From Timema cristinae (lineage: Eukaryota > Arthropoda > Insecta > Phasmatodea > Timematidae): a stretch of 64,000 nt of DNA. Position numbers and translations under genes: made by a program. Of this stretch, positions 57,636 to 64,000 are shown piece by piece. The notes under the pieces are model-generated. The model did no database searches and was not told the origin of the DNA. It worked only from the letters and a program-made list of their open reading frames with translations. Location: NCBI GenBank assembly GCA_039000515.1, contig JBCFYV010000515.1, positions 57,182 to 121,181 of the forward strand, given 5' to 3'. Positions within the stretch are counted from its first letter, which is position 1, and every line of letters begins with the position of its first letter.

Positions 57636-58150
57636 ACGACGCTAGACATGACAACCTTCATATGGAGCATCGCCGGAAGAGAGGTCACCGCAGCAAGTGT
57701 ATGCAGGAAAGTGCTAATTTTACGTCCGGGACCCTCATGAACGCAACCGGTCTTTTCTCAAGGTAGGGTACCCGGTTGTCATCCCTAAGGCCCTTCTACC
57801 AAGATATTACAACCGGCGCACTTTCATTCGGGAGCTCATGGCAGTGGTATCCAATAATAAACAGAGAAGAGCCGGGTTAGTTGCCAAGGTCGTCAACGGA
57901 AAGGCCAAAGGCCTCTGTGCAGGATGAACGGTGGGGAAAGGAAGAAAAAGGTAAGGATAGATAAAGCGAAGGGGGAAGAGTGAAAAAAGGTGGAAAGTGA
58001 AGGAAGAAGAAAATGATGTGAAAGGAAAGATATAGGATAGGTTTGTCCCACACGAGGTACGTCCTGCACAGAAGCCTCCCTTTTAGTCGCTTCTTACGAC
58101 AAGCAGGGGTTACTGCGGGACTATTCTAAACCCCATCCCGCAGGGGGGGG

Positions 58151-59255
58151 CAAGTGTATTGTTATTGGAATTGTTGCTATTACGTAATTTACGGATATTA
58201 TCCCAAACCTTAGTGGTGGGAGTGGATATTGTAAGGGTTGAAATAAATTTTCTCCAAGACTCTCTTCTACTTTCACGAATGACACGGCGAGATCGAGCAC
58301 GTAGAATCCGGAATGACTCCAGGTTCTCCAAAGTAGGACGTCGGTGAAAAAGACGTTGGGCCCTTCGACGGTCAGAAATAGCCAACCGACACTCCTCGCT
58401 CCACCAGGGAACGGGACGGTTGCGCGGATTTGGCGAGGATTTAGGGATGAAGGCCCTCGCCGCCGCGATGACCGTCAAAGTAAAATACTCAGTCTTAACA
58501 TCGACGTCAGGAGAAGGGGATTCGTGGAAAACGGCGAGCTCGCAGAATTTATCCCAGTCGGCACGTTTAAGCACCCATTGGGGAACTTGTGCCGTACTTG
58601 GGAATCTTGGAGTGGGGAAAGCAGTATAGGGAAATGATCGCTTCCACATAGGTCCGTATGGACATCCCAAAGGAAGAGGGCAGCGATACCTGGGCTACAT
58701 AAAGTTAGGTCGATGGCAGAGGATACACCATTAAAAGTGGAGAAATGTGTCTGGGTCCCGGTGTTCATTAGCACCAGGTTTCCCTAGACAAGAATATCCT
58801 CTACCATCCTCCCACGGGCGTCTGTAAAATTAGGCCCCCACACCAGGTTATGCGCGTTAAAATCCCCCCAAGATGATATAGGGGGCGGGCAGTTGCATAA
58901 AGAGGGCCTCTAAGCTCCTCTTTGAAATACGTTCACCTGGCGAGAGGTATATGCAGCATACTGTCATCTCCAAAGCAAGGGAGACTCGGACAGCGATCAC
59001 TTGGAGATCAGAAACGATGTTAATATTTTTGTGGTATATATTGCTTCGTGCGAATATAGCCACACCTCAGCTAGCCCGATCAAAGAAAGGCTTGTCAGTA
59101 CGATACACGTCGTACCCACGAAGCATCGGATTGTCATTTGGGCGGAAGTGGGTCTCCTGCAAACACAAGATGGAAGGATGCAGGGAAGAAATTTGTTGTT
59201 TAATTTCCTCTACACGAGCATAGAAACCCCTACAATTCCATTGTAGTAGCGACAT
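58151..59255 (-). pseudogene. LINE G ORF2, endonuclease and linker
   Basis: Begins MSLLQWNCRGFYARVEEIK at 59255. Pieces 59255-59067, 59063-58857, 58774-58475 and 58670-58151 carry QETHF, SAIDLTLCSPG, GSDHFPI and the basic linker (EECRLAISDRRRAQRLFHRR). A stop replaces Gly after DRAS (AS*GGVAIF region), and shifts follow near 58860 and 58620. It is cut before the RT by copy F. Confidence 0.8.
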
Positions 59256-59273
59256 ACTTTATTAATATAAGAT

Positions 59274-60790
59274 TTAATTATCCTCGCAATCCATGACACT
59301 ATTTCTTAAAAATAAAAATTGGTTGAGAGCCTTTTTAGGTCCTCTTGCCTTTCCCAGTCTCTCCTGGACCTCCCGCTTCAGGAGAGGCTTTGGTTTATTT
59401 TGGAGAGACTGGGTAGTCGGATCCTTGCGCGAAGGCTTAGTTAAGGCCTTCAACGCTTTTATAATATTTTTTTAGGCGGTCTCTCGCTGGTCCTTCTTCA
59501 AGGCACCAGTGGAACTCGCCTTTACGTCCTCACCTGTTTCGCCACTCATCCGGCCTCTGGAGGCCCAGAGGCGAGAGTGAGCGACTCAACAGTGGCCGCA
59601 CGTAGTTTAATTCCTCGGGGAGGACTCGGGGGTGTTCCGCGAGTAGGGCTCGGGGGTGTTTCCCGAGGAGCCGTCCTGTGTGGGACAGGTGTGGGAGACG
59701 ACCTAAGTTGCAGTTTTACCCCCAGTTACAATTTCGGTGACACCTTAGTAGTCGCGTTTTCAATACGGATGTCTCGAGCAGAGACCAATGATACAGGTCG
59801 CGATGACGTCTTAGAGATATTAACTGCGCAATGGCAATCGGGACAGTTTATGTTCTGACTGACAATCTGGCTGTATGATGTTTGAAATACCGGAGCCTGA
59901 CTAGTTGCGTATTCCTTGCGTGCCTGGGCATATGAGATCTTCTTTTCGGATTGAATCTCAAGGACTTTTTTTCTACCTTCCATTTCGGACAGGCCCGAGA
60001 CCAGGCAGAGTGTGGACCCTTGCAGTTTACGCAGAACTTCGGAGAATCACATGGTGTTTCGTGAGCCTCTTGTCCACAATCCGCACAGGTCGGCTTACCA
60101 CGGCATCGCGGCTTCGTATGCCCAAATTCCTGACACTGAAAAAAGCGCCTAAGATTAGGGACATACGGCCGGACTCTGAGCATGTGGAAACCTGCTCGGA
60201 CCTCCTTTGGAAGGGCAGGTGTCACAAAAGTGAGGATATACGTGTCGGTTTTTTTTTTCATCTTGTCCGTTCTATTTGGTGACAATGCGGTACACTCTGG
60301 TGACGTGCTGAGGGGAAAGCTCTTCACAGATATCCTCAATGCTCACGCAGTCGAGGTCATAGCAAGTAACCACTCCCTTGCAAATATTGAGGAACCTGTG
60401 AGGTTCCACCTTCACCGGTATATGAGACGTATTGCTCAACGGTATTTCCGAGATTGCCATTACTCTTGAGGACTGGATGTCAGTTGTCTGTATCATTATC
60501 GTGCCATCACGCAATTTTCTTACTGATACGTCAGACTGTGCTACACCATTTATCACTCTTTCGAGGATAAATGGGCTTACTCGCTTTAGACTTTCGTTTT
60601 CCTCTGCTCGAGACATTACCAGAAAGCGGGGCTGGGGCCTCAACACTTCCTGGACCTTTTCCATCGATGGGCTGGACGGCCTTACCCGTTTCCGCCTCTT
60701 ATCAATATTACGGCCCTGTGAGGGGCCGGGCAGTGAGTTGCCAGCAGGGTTTGGCAGTACGATGCCAGCGGAGACAATATTATCGGCCAT
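59274..60790 (-). pseudogene. LINE G ORF1, frameshifted
   Basis: Pieces 60790-60272 (MADNIVSAGIVLPNPAGNS; KVEPHRFLNICKGVVTCYD), 60339-59848 (knuckles FFQCQEFGHTKPRC, CADCGQEAHETPC, CVNCKGPHSAWSRAC) and 59983-59726, then a tail with further lesions to about 59274. The first knuckle has Phe for its first Cys (RRFFQC), so that finger is lost. N-terminus of C/D type, but part of the middle (SSRVMAISEIPLSNTSHIPV) resembles the A/B/F type. Confidence 0.8.
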
Positions 60791-61404
60791 GCCGTAATTG
60801 GGGACAACCTACACAGTACTCGGATCGTAGACCCAGGGTGATCCAAGTTGGTACTACCACATATGGCCCTGTTAACTGTCCCGACGAGAGGCCCTATACG
60901 ACGCTAGACAACACAACCTTCGCATAGAGCATCGCCGAGACAGAGGTCGTCACAGCAAGTGGGTGTAGGAAAGTGCCAATTTTACGTCCGGGCCCTCATG
61001 AACGCAACCGGTCTTTTCTCAAAGTAGGATACCCGGTTATTGTCATCCCTAAGGCCCTTCAACTAAGATATTACAACCGGCGCACTTTCATTCAGGAGCT
61101 CAATTGCAACTGTATCCAGTAATTGTCCGAGAAGAGCCGGGTTAGTAGCCAATGCCGTCAACGGAAAGGTCAAAGGCCTACGTGTAGGATGAACGGCAGG
61201 GGAAGGGAAGAAAGAAGTAAAGAAAGTAATAGAAGGGAGAAGAAGGAAGGAGAGAAAGGAGGGAAAAAAAGCAGGAAAAAGGAAATATATAGGATAGGTT
61301 TGTCCTACAAGAGGTACGTCCTGCACAGAAGCCTCCCCTTTTAGTCGCTTCTTACGACAAGCAGGGGTTACTGCAGGACTATTCTAAACCCGATCCCGCT
61401 GGGG

Positions 61405-61564
61405 TGTACTACCACCAGTTATAGGCCAAACTGAGTCTATTAATGACTCTGAAGAAGTAGCCACACTTTATCTAAGTTTATCAGAATGTGAGGATGAAGA
61501 TTTGGACCCTGATTTTATTATGAATCGTAGTGATTTGGGAGAAACAAGTGATTCAAGTTCATAG
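61405..61564 (+). pseudogene. Middle part of the decayed repeat-family protein
   Basis: The frame VLPPVIGQTESINDSEEVAT ... LSECEDEDLDPDFIMNRSD ... SDSSS ends at TAG (61562-61564). The acidic DEDLDPDF and SDSSS style fits the linker ahead of the Cys-rich part in this insect repeat family. It continues the 49412 gene after LINE E/F/G, on the same strand. Confidence 0.45.
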
Positions 61565-61578
61565 TATGAATCCTCTGG

Positions 61579-62922
61579 GCCACACCATTTTTGATTTTAA
61601 TGAAATTTGGTAGGTGATTTGTACCAGTCTTTTAGACTCCAAAACAATTTTTTTATATTTCAAAAAATACTCCTTAAATAAAGACTTATTTTTTAAACCA
61701 CGAACAAGCAAAAAATGCCATTTCCGGGTTGATTTTTAAAATCTGCATTAAGTTTATTTGAACTAGCAAGGATGGCAGCTAGGGCTCATTTGAAAGCTTA
61801 AAGAATGAACTTTTTTTTAGTTTAGACGAAATTGGATTTTAGTTAAGGCTAAGCATAGTTTTTTAAACTTAAATTTTCATTTTTTAAACAGATTTTCTCG
61901 GAATTTGGGCTTAAAAAATATAATGAAGGATTTATAGTAACAGGCCAATATATTTTTCCTGTTACACTTATGTACGAGTAGTATGTGCAGAAAAAAAAAT
62001 GAACTATTACTGATAGTCCTTCAACCTAAAATAATTGCTAGAATTTGGAAAATTAAAAAAAATACCTTTTTCAGAGCCCAAAGAAGTAATGTGGGACATG
62101 TGTTAAAAATTAGAAAGTGCCAGTATAGAAAGCCCCTATAGTGTACTTTAAAACAAAAATTATTTCATCTCGTTACATCACTATTGAAAACGGGGATAAG
62201 CAGAAAGGATAATTTCCAATAGGCCTAATATTTAGTTAAAAAGTATAAATAGTTAATTATAATATTATAAAGAGGAAAGAATTGATTTTTTGTTTGTAAT
62301 GGATAAACTCAAAAACTACTGGACATATTTTAAAAATTATTTCACCAATATAAAGCTACATTATCAGCGAGTAACATAGGCTATATTTTATTTTGGAAAT
62401 TTAATTTATTCCTCATAAAAATGTCGATAGTATATTATATAGTCGTCGGGCTCCGAAAAAGCAATTTTTTTAGGTTTAAGGACTATCAGTAACAGTTCAA
62501 TTTTTTTTCTGCACATACTACTCATACATAAGTGTAACGGGAAAAAATATTGGCCTGTTCCTATAAATCCTTCATTATATTTTTCAAGCCCAAATTCCAA
62601 ATAAATCCATTTGAAAAATGAAAATTTAGGCCTAAAAAAACTATGCTTAGCTTTAAGTCAAATCTAATTTCGTCTAAACTAAAAAAAGTTCATTCTTTAA
62701 GCTTTCAAATGAGCCCTAGTTGTCATCCCTGATAGTTCAAATAAACTTAATGTAGATTTTAGAAAATAACCCTAAAATTACACTTTTAGCCTATTCTTGA
62801 TGTAAAAAATAGCCTATCTCTCAAGGAGTATTTTTTTTTAAATATAACAAAAATTATTTAAAAGTCTAAAAGATTGGTGCAAATCTCCTACCAAATTTCA
62901 TCAAAATCAAAATGGGTGTGGC
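61579..62922. repeat. Long inverted repeat element (foldback type), 1.34 kb
   Basis: Arms of roughly 500 bases: left 61579-62080 and right about 62448-62922. Left starts GCCACACCATTTTTGATTTT, right ends AAAATCAAAATGGGTGTGGC. Inner matches include GACTATCAGTAACAG against CTGATAGTC and the GCTTTCAAATGAGCCC against GGGCTCATTTGAAAGC pair. Identity is imperfect, so it is old. The centre (62081-62447) is AT-rich and non-coding. It interrupts the decayed repeat-family gene. Confidence 0.8.
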
Positions 62923-62949
62923 AAATTTTTTTATTAAAATTTGTTGATT

Positions 62950-64000
62950 TAGCATGGAATGACCCAGCTGCATTACCCCCAAAGAAAGAAAAATGAGCAT
63001 AATCATCCAGAAAGCGAGTATAATGAAGCAGCTATTTCAGGAACAAATAAATCTACTTTATTATATGCACACAATGAGGATCAAATTCAACCTAATAAAG
63101 ACATAGACTCTAGGTAACATTCTTTTGCTGAGCATTTGGAAAGAAAATCCAAAATAAATTCTGGGGATGCTTATGTTATGGAAAAAGGAAAATCTGTCCC
63201 CCCAAAAGCACAACAACATTAAAAGAAAATTGTGTGAAAAAATGCAAAGACAAAATCACAGAAGAAAACAGAAAGATGATATTCAATGACTACAGAGGTT
63301 TGAAAAGCTATAATCAAGAGTAACTTTTGTTGCTGGACTCATACAATGCAAAAAGAAGAAGTCTGAGAGAAAAAGGACAGATAAGCCTGAGAAAATGAAA
63401 AATATACAGTTTACTTAAACTTAGACACTTGGAAGTCAATGGAGAAAGATGTGAAAAAATGTTTCATGTTTGGATGAAACTCCAAAATTTGTTTACAATG
63501 TTATGCAAAACAAATCAAAGAGTACAGCTGAGACCACTCAGAAAGACAAACGTGGGGAAACATGCACCGAAAAACAAGACCTCTACTTCAGTTATCGATG
63601 AAGTTAAGAATCATTTTCTTTCATTCACAGCTTATGAAAGCCACTACTCCAGACGGGATTCTGCACATAAGTATCTCTCTGGAGATTTGAATTTAAATAA
63701 AATGTATTAACTTTACTTGGAGAAACTAGTAGCTGCTAATCATTTTTCAAGAAATATCTACTCTTAGGTATTCAAAACAATTGATTTAAAAAAAATGACA
63801 CATGCAACACGCTTAATATGCAGAAAAAGATTGCAAGTGTAAAATTAGAAATTGATAAAATAGAATCAAACTGATCCATTACCAAACTGAAACAGATGGA
63901 GAAATCGACCAGAAACAAACGGATAAAGATTCAGCCAAATCAAACCACAAAGAAAAGGTTTATTCCTTTGATTTAGAACAATGTCTCTATTTAAAAACTT
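62950..64000 (+). pseudogene. C-terminal part of the decayed repeat-family protein (runs off the window)
   Basis: Spread over frames: WNDPAALPPKKEK; NEHNHPESEYNEAAIS; SGDAYVMEKGKSVPPK; a KENCVKKCKDKITEENRKMI segment; FVAGLIQCKKKKSERKRTDK; LEVNGERCEKMFHV; DKRGKHAPKNKTST; VIDEVKNHFLSFTAYESHYS then SGDLNLNKMY; and near the end HKEKVYSFDLEQCLYLK. This order (K-x-V-P-x-K, Cys-rich stretch, RGKH, HxxSFxxxESHY, YSFDLE) is one I know from many uncharacterised, transposon-linked insect proteins. Stops and shifts occur every 100-200 bases. The superfamily is not certain. Confidence 0.55.

Larger units (their letters stand above)
51987..58150 (-). mobile_element. LINE copy F, full length, inserted in E/G
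   Basis: A 6.16-kb element with a (TAA)n tail at 51987 and the leader end ATCCCGCAG plus about seven further G at 58150. It separates E from G. No target duplication was found; instead about 1.05 kb of the target LINE is missing. ORF1 is intact, ORF2 is broken. Confidence 0.9.
58151..61404 (-). mobile_element. LINE copy G (5' part of the E/G element)
   Basis: Holds the leader (ending GATCCCGCTGGGG), ORF1 and the endonuclease and linker of ORF2, and stops near the RT start where copy F lies. Together with E (about 1.9 kb) and the missing 1.05 kb it sums to about 6.2 kb, the full-length size. Its endonuclease text is D-like (FHESPSPDVDVKTEYFT in both). Confidence 0.85.

Overview
The window looks like arthropod, almost certainly insect, nuclear DNA: AT-rich spacers, intron-bearing genes with GT-AG borders, tRNA-derived SINEs, PIF/Harbinger, pogo/Tigger, piggyBac and Helitron-like DNA transposons, and many copies of one RNase H-bearing non-LTR retrotransposon. 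No bacterial operon, CRISPR array or rRNA is visible. Only one probable host gene is seen; nearly everything else is transposable-element material, much of it nested. The insect order cannot be fixed from the sequence; a large, repeat-rich genome is suggested.

Layout. 1-2220 is unassigned non-coding DNA with a TATA-like box. 2221-2424 is a near-perfect 93-bp-arm hairpin. 2914-6210 (minus) is the last exon of a secreted, low-complexity protein. 6480-12419 is an old LINE copy (A). 12752-13846 is a piece of a PIF/Harbinger element (MADF exon plus antisense transposase exon). 14823-33506 is one pogo/Tigger element, itself holding a complete PIF/Harbinger (16052-19155) and LINE copy B (19979-32668), which in turn holds LINE copy C (23079-29468); target duplications support each step. 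33509-38930 carries SINEs, a shortened piggyBac transposase ORF, a Helitron-like element and LINE scraps. 39045-40806 is a 40-bp minisatellite of about 44 units. 41735-48014 is full-length LINE copy D inside a SINE. 49412-64000 is a decayed protein-coding transposon-like gene of a Cys/His-containing insect repeat family, split by LINE E/G (itself split by LINE F) and by a 1.3-kb long-inverted-repeat element.

The LINE family. All copies lie on the minus strand and end in (TAA)n. ORF1 has three Cys/His knuckles and a proline-rich 24-bp repeat; ORF2 has endonuclease, reverse transcriptase, RNase H and a C-terminal Cys-His motif, pointing to the I group. ORF2 starts 18 nt after the ORF1 stop in the well-preserved copies. 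Only copy F has an unbroken ORF1, and no copy has an unbroken ORF2, so none seems autonomous here. Recurrent extras are a 5' leader that can form a hairpin plus pseudoknot, a variable G run at the 5' junction and a conserved 3'-UTR stem-loop.
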